Source: Theodoxus fluviatilis (Eukaryota > Mollusca > Gastropoda > Cycloneritida > Neritidae). Taken from it: a DNA stretch of 64,000 bases. Positions within the stretch are counted from its first letter, which is position 1. Each line of letters opens with the position of its first letter. The notes below the pieces were generated by a model. The model was not told where the DNA came from. It worked only from the letters and a program-made list of their open reading frames with translations, and did not search any database. This document shows positions 44,554 through 55,135 of this stretch, piece after piece. The position numbers and the translations under genes are program-made. The stretch lies in the NCBI GenBank assembly GCA_034096865.1, contig JAWQFJ010001202.1:166001-230000 (forward strand). Direction: 5' to 3'.

Positions 44554-45650
44554 CCCTTATCGTGGCAAGCGCGGCAATTGCCGCGCTCGCCTTCGTGGTC
44601 CGCCAGTGGCAAGCGCGGCATTTGTCGTTTCAGACACCATGTGCGTTGTGGCTCTCTCCAAAGTACAAGCCTATCATATAACTCTACGTTTACTGACTCC
44701 AGTTCATGCAGAAGAGGTTTCTCTACAGTCTTCAGCTTGGCCAATCAAAAATCAGGGCGATTTTATGTGCGGTATAGTAGAAATTATGGGCTATCCTGTA
44801 CGAATGGAAGTGGACGCTCGAGGCAACATGTCGCGATCGCGAAATCTGTTTGAGGATTTTAATCCTTCAGCTGCCGAAGATGAAGATGATGAGGAAACTT
44901 TAGATGAAGTGATCAGGCAAGCTGTAATTAGCTCAAGAATGCCGATCTCTCAAGCTGCGAGTGATCGAGAGGTGGGAGAGGATGACAGTGAGGGTTGGAT
45001 GCGAACAGCTGATGACCCGCTAATTGCGCCGTTCACGGGCGAGTCGAAACTCCTTGCAGATATTGACTCTGACGCTGAGCCAATTGACTTTTTGAACCTA
45101 TTCCTGGACGATACAGTTTTTGATTTGCTTGTGGAGCAAACAAACCTGTATGCTCAAAGGAAACTGGAAATTTGAGGAATATTGCATAAGATGGAAGAGA
45201 GTGTAGGTAATCAGAATTACTTCATTTTCCCTCTCTAATACCTGGCTCATCAAATTTGCATTATAATTTAAAGAGTGCATTTTTGGTCAAAGGGAATGAT
45301 ACATTAGTATGCACAGATGATAAAGCAACATCCAGTAGGGTTTATAGGGTATTTACCCACTATTGCATAGTGATTTACCTGTTTTATTTCTCGAGGAGTG
45401 AAAAAACCCCACAAATGTTAAACATTTAAAATTTGACCCAAAAATCAGGTTTTGAATAAAGACTATAAACTGTACACCAAAATATTGTTCATTCAATTTC
45501 AAGCATTTTGTCTTTTTACTTTATGTGTCTATCTGTAACGGTTCATCAGCAATCTCAAAGTTAATGAAAGGTGTGCGTGTTGCTCAATTTGCTCGTGTTT
45601 TAGCGCCACTGGCAGCCCATAACGTCACCGTTTTAGCACCACTGTAAGGG
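44554..45650 (+). mobile_element. piggyBac deletion derivative, 1097 bp, TTAA-flanked
   Basis: The element begins CCCTTATCGTGGCAAGC and ends CACCACTGTAAGGG (terminal CCCTTA inverted). It is bounded by TTAA on both sides (44550-44553 and 45651-45654). Removing it with one TTAA restores GACTTAATAGTCTCCGAG, a sequence found uninterrupted in the sister repeats at 12.06, 44.23, 46.15 and 50.62 kb. Subterminal repeats are present at the left (two GTGGCAAGCGCGGCA copies) and right (GTGG-GCTAAAACGGTG / GTGGCGCTAAAACA on minus). It retains only the N-terminal part of the transposase. Confidence 0.93.
44828..45175 (+). pseudogene. piggyBac transposase, N-terminal 115 residues only
   Basis: It starts MSRSRNLFEDFNPSAAEDED, an acidic disordered N-terminus. 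Residues 57-71 read WMRTADDPLIAPFTG, and residues 88-108 carry FLNLFLDDTVFDLLVEQTNL with the TN-x-YA that opens the N-terminal structural domain of PGBD-type transposases. The ORF ends (TGA) three to four residues later. The DDD catalytic domain and Cys-rich end are missing, so it cannot transpose by itself. Upstream frames are open but contain no better start. It could still make a small protein that competes for transposase binding, which is speculative. Confidence 0.85.
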
Positions 45651-46508
45651 TTAATAGTCTCCGAGAAAAATCCAACGTTAAAGTTTTTTACGGACGACAG
45701 GACACCCGGACGCCCGGCCACCCGGACGGCCGCCCGGACGGCCGCTCGGCCGCCTAGACAGACGACACTGGTGACCTAGTATGAAAGTATAACATGTGTA
45801 CTACAATTTTATGAAGTTTGGAAGAGTTATCTTCCATAGTTCAGGGTCAAGGTCACTTCAAAATATGTATTTAATTCAACTTTAAAGACCTCCTGTGACC
45901 TTGACCTTGAAGCAAGGTCAATTAAACTGGCATCAAATGATAGGGCTTACTTTGCCCTATATACCATATATAGGTCAGGTATCCAATCTCAAAAACTTCA
46001 GAGAAAATTGGGAAAATGTGAAAAATGGCTGTTTTTTAGACAACATTTACGGCCCCTGCGACCTTGACCTTGAAGCAAGGTCAAGTCACTATGCATGTTT
46101 TTGTACACCTTGTCATCCTACACCATCATGCCAAATTGGGTGTTGATAGACTTAATAGTCTCCGAGAAAAATCCAACGTTAAAGTTTTTTACAGACGCCC
46201 GGACGGTCGAAAAGGGTGAGTACATAGACTCACTTTTGCTTCGCATGTGAGTCAAAAATGAGAAGATGTGAAAAATGGCTGTTTTTTAAAGACATTTACG
46301 GCCCCTGCGACCTTGACCTTGAAGCAAGGTCAAGTCACTATGTATATTTTTTTACGCCTTGTCATCATACACCATCATGCCAAATTGGGTGTTGATAAGA
46401 CTTAATAGTCTCCGAGAAAAATCCAACGTTATTTGTTTTTCACGGACGCCCGGACGGACGACACGGGTGAGTACATAGACTCACTTTTGCTTCGCATGTG
46501 AGTCAAAA

Positions 46509-46844
46509 ATCATATTTATACAATCTTTGAAACTGATTATAAGTTGGCAAGAATGTTGACTTTGAAGTTCTACACTAAAGTTGTGAGGCTGTTTTTCGAA
46601 AAAGAGTCTTATAGGAAGATAACAGCCTATATACCTTCATACAAAATATAAGCTGCTGTGAGCATTAATTTAAACATCACCACATGCTTCAAAATTGAGC
46701 ATGCATTTTTTAATAGCTGTTTTGAGGCTGTGCTGAAAGACTCATAGAGCTACAAAGCGGCAACATACTGTTCTCCATTATCTTCAGACTCTTCTTATTT
46801 CCTTATAACTGACTGTTTTCCTTGGGAAATGTTATCCCTGCCAT
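46509..46844. other. No feature recognised
   Basis: AT-rich spacer between the repeat cluster and the 88-bp satellite. Confidence 0.4.
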
Positions 46845-47965
46845 GAGGTGTGGTTGAGTAATGAAACAGAAAGTACCCGACAAAAACAACAAATGACACA
46901 CAAACACATCACAGTAAAATTCTTTCTGTTGTGTGGCATGGTCAAGTAATGAGACAGAAAAAAACAACAAAAACAACTAATAACATATAAACACATCACA
47001 GTAAATTAATTTTTGTTGTGTGGTATGGTCGAGTTATGAAACAGCAAAAACCCAACAAAGACAACTAATGACACAGAAACAAATCAAGGTAAATTAATTT
47101 TTGTTGTGTGGTATGGTTAAGTAATGAAACAGAAAGTGCCCAACAAAGACAACTATTAACATATAAACAAATCACGGTAAATTAATTTTTGTTGTGTGGT
47201 ATGGTTTAATAATGAAACAGAAAGTGCCCTACAAAGACAACTAATGACACACAAACACATCACGGTAAATTAATGTTTGTTGTGTGGTATGGTTGAGGAT
47301 GAAACAGAAAAAACCCAACAAAGACAACGGATTACATATAAACACATCACGGTAAATTTATTTTTGTTGTGTGGTATGGTTAAGTAATGAAACAGAAAGT
47401 GCCCTACAAAGACAACTAATGATACACAAACACATCATGGTAAATTAATGTTTGTTATGTGGTATGGTTAAGTAATGAAACAGAAAGTGCCCAATAAAGA
47501 CAACTATTAACATATAAACAAATCACGGTAAATTAATTTTTGTTGTGTGGTATGGTTTAATAATGAAACAGAAAGTGCCCTACAAAGACAACTAATGATA
47601 CACAAACACATCACGGTAAATTAATGTTTGTTGTGTGGTATGGTTGAGGATGAAACAGAAAAAACCCAACAAAGACAACGGATTACATATAAACACATCA
47701 TGGTAAATTAATTTTTGTTATGTGGTATGGTTAAGTAATGAAACAGAAAGTGCCCAACAAAGACAACTATTAACATATAAACAAATCACGGTAAATAAAT
47801 TTTTGTTGTGTGGTATGGTTGAGTGATGAAACAGAAAAAACCAAACAAAGACAACGGATTACATATAAACACATCATGGTAAATTTATTTTTGTTGTGTG
47901 GTATGGTTAAGTAATGAAACAGAAAAAACCCAACAAAGACAACTATTGACATATATACACATCTA
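46845..47965. repeat. 88-bp satellite with four-unit higher-order repeat
   Basis: About 12-13 units of 87-88 bp, each containing TTGTTGTGTGGTATGGTTAA, GTAATGAAACAGAAAG and CAACAAAGACAACTA. Unit starts (GGTAAATT) fall at 47088, 47176, 47264, 47351, 47439, 47527, 47615, 47702, 47790 and 47878. The variants repeat every four units (351 bp), giving a higher-order pattern. No ORF of interest. Confidence 0.95.
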
Positions 47966-49895
47966 ATCACAGTAGAAACGAAGAGAATATTTTGCACCAT
48001 CCCAGGAGAGACTAAAATGTCTTTTTGCATGGGGTTTATGTGGCGTACTCAATCTGACAGCCAACTAAAACTCCTCATAACCCTGCATCTCCTCAGAAGC
48101 AGGCCCTTTTAGGATGCACATAAAGAAAACAACCTTTTGACTTCACAACAGCATGAAGGACATCTTTGAGAAACACACACACACACACACTTTGATGATA
48201 AACTTCATTCTATGAGTGTTTTTTTAGAGAGAAAAATAAAAAAACAAATCAAAAGCAGATGAATGTGCTTTTTTCCTAAGATGCCGTTATATATTTAGTA
48301 TCACATCCATTGCACTTTTCTCTATTGAAAATGCCAATTACAATGTTATTTAGAGGCTAATGCCAAGGTGTCTGGAAAACCCAGGATATCTACTCAGCCA
48401 CAGAATATAGGCCTCCTTGGAATTCTCTTTCACCCTCTGCTAACATGAATTTGTGTTGGCCTGGACCTATGCTGACATACATGCAAACAAATTATTGTTC
48501 ACAATAAGAACCAAAAAAACTCAACAACACACCACAAGTTGGAAATAAAACAAAAGCAATGATTCTGTTCCAATATTCTTATTCCTGCAAGCATACATGT
48601 AGCCTCCAGACACATGTAGCCTGAACACATGTAGAAGCCTGACAGATGCTTTAAGTATGGACGTTAACACATCACCAAATCCAAACTCTCTGTATGGAAA
48701 CCAGTTGCTCATGAATAATGTGGAAATGGTAGTCCCTGATAATACATCTTGACACAATACAAGTACATTTTCTTGCCTCTTCTGTACAGTTTAGATAAAA
48801 CATCACTATAAGTAAATTTCCTTCTCTGTTTAACTTTCCACATAAAGGGAATTACTATTTCCTTTGGGATTAAAAAAAAGCCATTCTAGGACAACAGGCG
48901 ACCTATATACTGTTTTGGACTTGTACAACATCAACTAAAGCATTTACTGAAAAAAAAGATTTTTTTAAACAAAAACAAGCAATGTCATCAAAGCATAAAA
49001 AAAAATTATTTTAAATAAGAGCAGACAACTCATTAATAACATTTAACAAATGATGTTGAAAACAATTTTCTTTCATACCTAAAAGAACATTGTGTCAAAA
49101 ACAAAATCACATACATAGCAAGGACAGTCACCAATGCCGTAAGGGTTAGGAGCAGGTGCATCAAACAGTTCCAAAATGAACACTGAGACACGCAGCACAT
49201 ACAGAAAGGTGTGATTCATCAAAGATTGGCATCAAGCCAACCAACCAAAAAATGTTGTCGGAATAATAATGCCACCTGGCCACTCCAGACAGCAAGTCCA
49301 GCAAGGCCAGGGTCCCTGTGAGTCTGTGAAGAGGAGAGAGGAGTGCCAGCCACAGAGTCAGTCTGGTCACAGCATGGGTCGGCAGGGAGGACTGGGAAGC
49401 CAAGGCCTGAGGGAATGCACCACACCTCTCCCTCCTCCCAAGTCAAAAGGCAAGGTCACTAACATATGGATAGCACTGGTGGCCATGGCAGCCATCAATT
49501 CCCTGGATTCCCTGGTGGGTCTGTGGATACAGAGAGATGGACAGAGTGAGCATGGTTGCCACTGGAGGAAAAACAGCAGGCCTCCAGTTTTAAAGCATCA
49601 TGTCACCCATACTATATTCCTTGGACTGCAGGCGACACGTAAAATAGAACCCAAACAATGGTGGTATATGAAAGTCGCTTTAAAACAGGGCGAGCACAGA
49701 TGCAAATTTTAGACTTAAAAGTCTTCTTCAGGCATAAAACAAACACACAACTGAACTGTACCGGGTAAAATGTCCACTGAGGCCACTATCATGTCACCCA
49801 GCTTATACTGACAGGGCAGAAATGAACCCAGCAGAGAATTCATTCACTTCAAGGCTTATGCCAAGCATCTGAGACAATGAAAATGGGAAACAAGA
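47966..49895. other. No gene recognised
   Basis: AT-rich sequence with a short (CA)n at about 48174-48190. Open frames around 49161-49712 lack family motifs. Confidence 0.4.
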
Positions 49896-50724
49896 AGGGC
49901 AAAGCCCATACAACTCACATGATTGACCTTGACCTTTACATGACCTTGACCTTCGGGTGAACTTCAAGGTCAAGGTCAACCAACTACACCTAGCAATGAC
50001 ATCATACACTAAGAAAAGCTTTACACATTTTCCCCACCAAAATACATGTGACCTTGACCCAAGTCAAGGTCATCCAAGGTCATGCAACACAAAGCTGTTA
50101 ATTCAAGACATAGGAAGCACAATGGTGCTTATTGGCACTTTCTACCATGAGATATGGTCACTTTTAGTGGTTCACTACCCCATTTTGGTCACATTTCATA
50201 AGGGTCAAAGTGACCTTGACCTTGATGTTATGTGACCAAATGTGTCTCATGATGAAAGTATAACATGTGCCCCAAATAATTATTCAGTTCGAAACAGTTA
50301 TCTTCCATAGTTCAGGGTCAAGGTCACTTCAAAATATGTATACAATCCAACTTTGAAGAGCTCCTGTGACCTTGACCTTGAAGCAAGGTCAATCAAAATG
50401 GTATTAAAAGATAGGGCTTACTTTGACCTATATACCATATATATGTGAAGTATCCAATCTTAAAAACTTCAGAGAAAATTGAGAAAGTGAAAAATTGCTG
50501 TTTTTTAGACAACATTTATGGCCCCTGTGACCTTGACCTTGAAGCAAGGTCAAGTCACTATGTATGTTTTTTGAGGCATTGTCATCATACACCATTATGT
50601 CACATTTGGTATTGATAGGCTTAATAGTCTCTGAGAAAAATCCAACGTTAAAGTTTTCGGACGCCCGGACGGACGAAACGGGTGAGTACATAGACTCACT
50701 TTTGCTTCGCATGTGAGTCAAAAA
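49896..50724. mobile_element. AGGTCA-rich interspersed element (second complete copy)
   Basis: Same order and ends as the copy at 11331-12180: AGGGCAAAGCCCATAC at the left, CGCATGTGAGTCAAAA at the right, with inverted subterminal ACTCACATG / CATGTGAGT. Many TGACCTTGACCTTGA and GGTCAAGGTCA sites. The two copies are nearly collinear, differing by point changes and by the length of the GGACG tract. Confidence 0.88.
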
Positions 50725-50958
50725 GTGGGGTTTTCCCTCCCACTTAACAAATCAAGTCAGCTCAATCTTGTATTCCAATGAATATACTGAATCACTATTA
50801 AGAGGGCTGGGGAAGCCATTCAGTCCTAATGCAGCCTGTTGTTAGAGGGCAGAGAGGAGTCTCAGTCCTACTGCCACTAACTTGAAGAGGGGAATAACAT
50901 GTTCATCAGCTACTTAGTGCAGGTGGGTTGGAAGGGGTGGAGGTGGAGTGGGTGGATG

Positions 50959-51178
50959 AGCTCTGTGGCTGAGTGATTAGCGCGCTTGACCTGCTAGTCA
51001 CTTGGGGCTTGAGGGTTCGGCATTCAGAGCTGCGCGTATCACAGATGCATCCTAGAACAAGGTGCTTTATTAGTACCGCTTCTTCCCACCCAGGAGTAAA
51101 ACGAGTATCTGTGAGGGCCATGATGGAAAACTGCGAAAGGCAACTTTGGTGCGTTCATTCACAGCCTGGTTACATACA
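50959..51178 (+). mobile_element. tRNA-derived SINE
   Basis: The 5' part carries a tRNA-like A box (TGGCTGAGTGATTAGCGCGC) and a B box (GAGGGTTCGGCATTC), about 35 bp apart. A tRNA-unrelated body follows (AACAAGGTGCTTTATTAGTACC and TGTGAGGGCCATGATGG). The acceptor-stem pairing GAGCTCTG / CAGAGCTG is retained. The 3' tail runs into the hAT-like element at 51181. No anticodon loop with a plausible tRNA fold, so not a functional tRNA gene. Confidence 0.7.
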
Positions 51179-51180
51179 TG

Positions 51181-51762
51181 CAGGGTTCATACTCACAATT
51201 TCATAAAAAAAATTTCAAGGACTTTTTCAGGACTTTTCAAGCATCATTTGATAAAATTCAAGGCAGTGCGGAAGAAATAGTTACATCAGAGATCAAATCC
51301 TAAAAGTTTCTTTTCTGCTTACACTGTTCACAGGCCGACACAATATTCTGGTATTCAAATCTGATGTTTGATTCCTGCAGCACACGTCTAAGTTACATGA
51401 AAGATGTAAACTCTACACAATGCAACACCTACAAATGTACAATCACAGTGAAGTGAGTCACAGAGTTTCTTTGATTTTCTGCATCTCTGCCTAAATTGCT
51501 TTGTCAACATCTTTGATTTCAGACTGCTTTGATTTGGCTTTTGCTCTTAGATCATTAGGTTGAGCCATCAGTCTGACAGCCCCCTTGGCTTTGGCATCTT
51601 CAGCTGTCTTGTCAGCTTGCTTGAGGAGCCACTCTGCTTATTTTCAAGCACTTTTCAAGGAAATTACAGTTTTTATTAAGAATCAAGGGTATTCAAGGAC
51701 TTGAAAACACTACCTCAGAATTCAAGCACTTTCAAGGAAATTCCAGGAGTGTATGAACCCTG
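51181..51762. mobile_element. hAT-like element, 582 bp
   Basis: It begins CAGGGTTCATACTCAC and ends GTGTATGAACCCTG. TACATG occurs on both sides (51175-51180, 51763-51768), a 6-bp direct repeat (hAT usually duplicates 8). Subterminal repeats of TTTCAAGGACTTTT / AATTCAAGCACTTTCAAGG type occur at both ends. A short decayed coding segment lies in the middle on minus. Confidence 0.7.
51461..51640 (-). pseudogene. Decayed coding remnant inside hAT-like element
   Basis: The minus frame reads LKQADKTAEDAKAKGAVRLM, AQPNDLRAKAKSKQSEIKDV and DKAI-stop-AEMQKIKETL. This Lys/Glu/Ala-rich predicted helix looks like the C-terminal tail of the coding sequence of autonomous relatives. The in-frame stop and lack of an upstream domain make it non-functional. 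Family assignment is inference. Confidence 0.4.
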
Positions 51763-52128
51763 TACATGCTCCCCAGGGAGTTGAAATGGTGTTGGAGTGA
51801 GAAATTGAGCAGCACATGACCAGGGGGTAAATGTATGCAGTTTGAGCATCCATTAATGGGTAGAAAGTCACAATATAAAAAGAGCACATTTACCATTACC
51901 TTCTGTCCAAATGCTTCTCACTGTTGAAAGACTGGGTGGGGAGGGGACAGCAGTTATGCTATTTACTGCCATCAAGGAATAAGAAAGGTGTTTCATACCC
52001 CTCAATGCTACTTCCTGTTAGCAGGGGTTGGGAGGGAAATGTGCATGCATGCATTATGTGAGTGCATGTGTGTGTGCATGTATTTGTCAGAGTGTGTGCT
52101 TGTGTCTCTGTGAGTGTTTGTTTTTCTG

Positions 52129-52131
<3 letters not shown>

Positions 52132-52182
<51 letters not shown>

Positions 52183-52256
52183 TGTGTGTGTGTGTGCATG
52201 TACACATGTATTTTGTGTTTTGTGTATTTGTGTCTCTGAGAGTGTTTGTCTTTTTG

Positions 52257-52319
<63 letters not shown>

Positions 52320-52331
52320 GTGTGTGTGTGT
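52132..52331. repeat. Two (TG)n microsatellites
   Basis: About 60 bp (52132-52195) and about 70 bp (52260-52331) of TG, separated by a partly duplicated spacer (TTTGTGTCTCTG-GAGTGTTTGT occurs before both). Confidence 0.93.
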
Positions 52332-52732
52332 CAGAGCTGCCAACCCACCATCATGCCAAAGAGTAGCATCCAGAGATTTTTTGAGTAGCATTTAAGAAAT
52401 AAGCGTAGCACACATGCACAAGAATGAAAATGGCGATGTCTGCGCAGATGCGAAGCGCTGAACCGCCGGTGTGAAGCAAGGAGGGGGGGGGGTGCTGTCA
52501 AGGCGCTGAGCGCTCAACCGCCGGCATGAAGCGGGGGGGGGGGGGGGGCGGCGCTGTCCAGACGCTGAGCGCTCAACCGCCGGCGAGAAGCGGGGTTGGA
52601 GGTGGGGGTTCTACGTGACGGTCAAAAGTCCACTTCGAGGCTTTGAAAAATCGTAGTTTTTCCCTGACAATCGTAGCAAACATGTCGAAATTGTAGCATG
52701 CTATGCCTAAATCGTAGCACTTGGCAGCTCTG
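52332..52732. mobile_element. MITE with CAGAGCTGCCAA termini, inserted in (TG)n
   Basis: The 401-bp element starts CAGAGCTGCCAAC and ends TTGGCAGCTCTG, with GTGTGTGT on both sides; the 8-bp duplication is indistinguishable from the microsatellite. Inside are three imperfect about 55-60-bp GC-rich direct repeats (GCTCAACCGCCGGCATGAAGC with G-runs) and several GTAGCA motifs at both ends. The ends and the 8-bp flank suit hAT-type elements. Confidence 0.7.
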
Positions 52733-52931
52733 GTGTGTGTGTATGTGAGTGTGTGCATATATCTTAATGTTGGAGAGGCCTGGGAGAGGGGCTATGCATA
52801 ATTGAATGGCTGTGAGGGAAGGAGTTCTGTCCAAGTGTCACTGCTGCAACACCAATGGGGCACAACTGGCAGGGGTGACGGCACTGGTGTTGCTCACTAC
52901 TGAAGAGCTGGTAAAGGCGAAACACAAAAAG

Positions 52932-53052
52932 TTACTCACTGTTGGGGTCATCGGGAGGGTTTTGTCTGGGGCCAGATGATTGCATTTGCTGTCGCAGTTG
53001 GGCCACGAGTTCGGGGTTGTTCTGCTGAACCTGCTGGGCCAGCTGCTGTCCC
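52932..53052 (-). CDS. SGTA: SGTA terminal coding exon (Gln-rich C-terminus)
   Basis: After acceptor GGATTGCAG the exon encodes (A)GQQLAQQVQQNNPELVAQLR, QQMQSSGPRQNPPDDPNSE and stop TAA. The GQQ-AQQ-QQ-NPEL--QLR block is the conserved C-terminal Gln-rich region of SGTA/SGTB, which binds hydrophobic transmembrane or degron segments. The upstream phase (GC + G = Ala) fits the exon at 57711-57824. The last codons AACA|GTGAGT also match a splice donor, so a further exon cannot be excluded. The length and ending resemble the family, so I favour termination here. Confidence 0.9.
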
Positions 53053-55135
53053 CTGCAATCCAAACCCTACATGGTGCAATCGTCATGGTCAAGGCAAGTA
53101 GGAGTTCTGTGCATCCCCATAGCATCTGTATCTGGGTCTTAAACAGCTCTACTTTTCACCAATCCTTACTTACCCTGCACCTGAAGACAAACACAGGTAA
53201 AGACAGACAGGAAGCACAGTGGCAAGTATCAGCACATGACCTACTCCTTGGAGTGTGCATGCACTTAAATGCAATGCCGGTTCATGGCCTTAGGAAGGGT
53301 TAATCGCACAGCAGAGAAGAAAACAATGCAGAACAGCTGGAGAAGGCATCATCAAGGGGGAATAAGTACTGCCAGCATCACTGTATTCCGAGTGCTCATG
53401 AATGTTGAATCTCCCACCCATATCTTACAGGTCTAACAGAGTTCTAACTTCTGTCAATGGATGAATTGATTGATCCTTTCCTTAATGTTCATCAAGCTGG
53501 GTGGGATACATGGGCAGCCAGATACAGGAGCATCAGCATTCCTGGGGAGCACTTCCACTTTAGACTGGCACTATGTCATGTCATATCAGGTAGCAGCTGC
53601 CTTCTTGCGGGCCTTCAACACCTTGTACCACTGGACGATGTGGTAATTTCTTTCCAAATGTTAAAAAGAGGATGAGCTGTGGGAAACAGGGGGGAAAAGA
53701 TTGCCTTACAAAGCCCACGAAAAGCTTATTACTATTACACAACTGACATAGGTCAGGTAATGTTGAGATTTTGGAGGCAATGTGTTGTCGTTGAAACTGA
53801 AACATGTACATGGAGACTAAGATTCTTGTAACATCTTGAGGTAGACCTGATGGGCCTGAACTGAGCAGGACTCCCATACTCAGACCCCTGTAGCTAGGTA
53901 CTCACCCCCTGCGGTGAACCTACTTCAGCAGCTTGGGATATATGAAGGAACTGACCCCTCTCTCCCCCTCTCACCTCATGAAGGAGTGATGGTTTGAAAA
54001 CTTGGGAATGAAATTGTAGCAGTCAGGCCCAACATTCCAACACATAAAATGGTGTCCATATAAAAGGGAGGGTGAAGATACAGATGGGGCTACATGAAAG
54101 AACAAAATGGTTTAATTTATGTTGAATTATCAGGTAGCATAAATGAAAAAGGGATCGAAAGAAAAGTTGGCAGTACATTTGGTAAAATCTAATAAATTAT
54201 TTGCAGTAATCATTTTGGCATGGAGTACAGTGGCATTTGCCAAAGTATGTATTTGCCAAGGTGCACAAGTACCAACATTGTTTGGTCTGTTAGTGAAGTA
54301 AAGATCCCAGTCCATCAAGACAGTGGTACACCTGACCATGCAGGAAACTTGTCTATGTGGGTCCTCTGCATTAGTAAGACAATTTTTTAATAGAAGCAAG
54401 ACAAAATTTCATGCCAATCAAAAACGAACAAAGGAAAAGAAAATGCTTTACTTCAGTCCACCCATTCTCCTAATCAAAGCAGAAGTTAGTACTGTATACA
54501 TGCAAAAGAATATCTAGGGTTTCAATGAATTTCACAGGGCTCGCATGAGATGGAGCAGTCAGAAAAAGAGGGCTGATGGACCATAGGCAGGAATCAGTGT
54601 ATAGATTTTCAACAGGAGGCTCCAAGGATGTGGAAAGTTTGCACATAGGAAATCAATTTTCTGCTCTGATTTGCATGTCTTGAATAGAAAGAAGATAAGA
54701 CACTCAGTTCTGGGGGAAAAAGTATGCTATAAGTGTTTTAGAATCAGTATGATGAGAAAAAAAAGCCTATACAAATACTATGGAGAGTCTGCAGGAGGGA
54801 CAGCCAAGTTCATGAGACAGAAAGTTGTACTGAAGGCATCTGAAAAGTATACTGTACTGTATTACGATTCTATTTTTCTACACAAAGTGCTCAGATCATC
54901 ATGTTGTACTTATGAAATCAACATGCTCTTGGTAGTAAAGAATACCTGAAGTAATTTGCCATAGATAATCCAACAATGGTCAAGAGGCTCTGAGACACTT
55001 GTTGAAGCTGACAGGCTGGATTGGAGAGAGAAGGGTGTTAGGCTATCTAACTCTAGGAGACAAACCATTAAAAAAAAACACAAAAAACTGTGATACACTG
55101 AGGAAGCTGACATGCTGGGATGAAGACAGTAGGAG
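53053..55135. other. SGTA intron (between last two coding exons)
   Basis: Holds one copy of the dispersed repeat at 53865-54000 (shared with 42350-42500). No exon or RNA gene recognised. Confidence 0.55.

Larger units (their letters stand above)
42594..46508. mobile_element. Cluster of AGGTCA-rich elements, tandemly rearranged
   Basis: At least five partial or complete copies lie head to tail: about 42594-43262, 43263-43493 (partial), 43494-44338, 44339-46250 (interrupted by a piggyBac element) and 46257-46508 (partial). Left ends carry GGGCAAAGCCCATACGACTC; right ends at 46250 and 46508 carry CTTCGCATGTGAGTCAAAAA. A junction segment (GTGACCTAGTATGAAAGTAT) recurs at about 43253, 44330 and 45770, showing tandem duplication of a chimeric unit. 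The CGCCCGGACG tract length differs in each copy. Confidence 0.85.

Noticed and set aside
47770..48030. ORF with hydrophobic residues
   Set aside because: Overlaps the last units of the 88-bp satellite and has no family motif.
49161..49712. Open frames of 75-147 codons on both strands
   Set aside because: No recognisable motif, no splice-bounded conservation, overlapping frames on opposite strands.
50959..51040. Functional tRNA gene
   Set aside because: A and B boxes are present, but the anticodon-stem region does not fold and a SINE body follows, so it is a tRNA-derived SINE.
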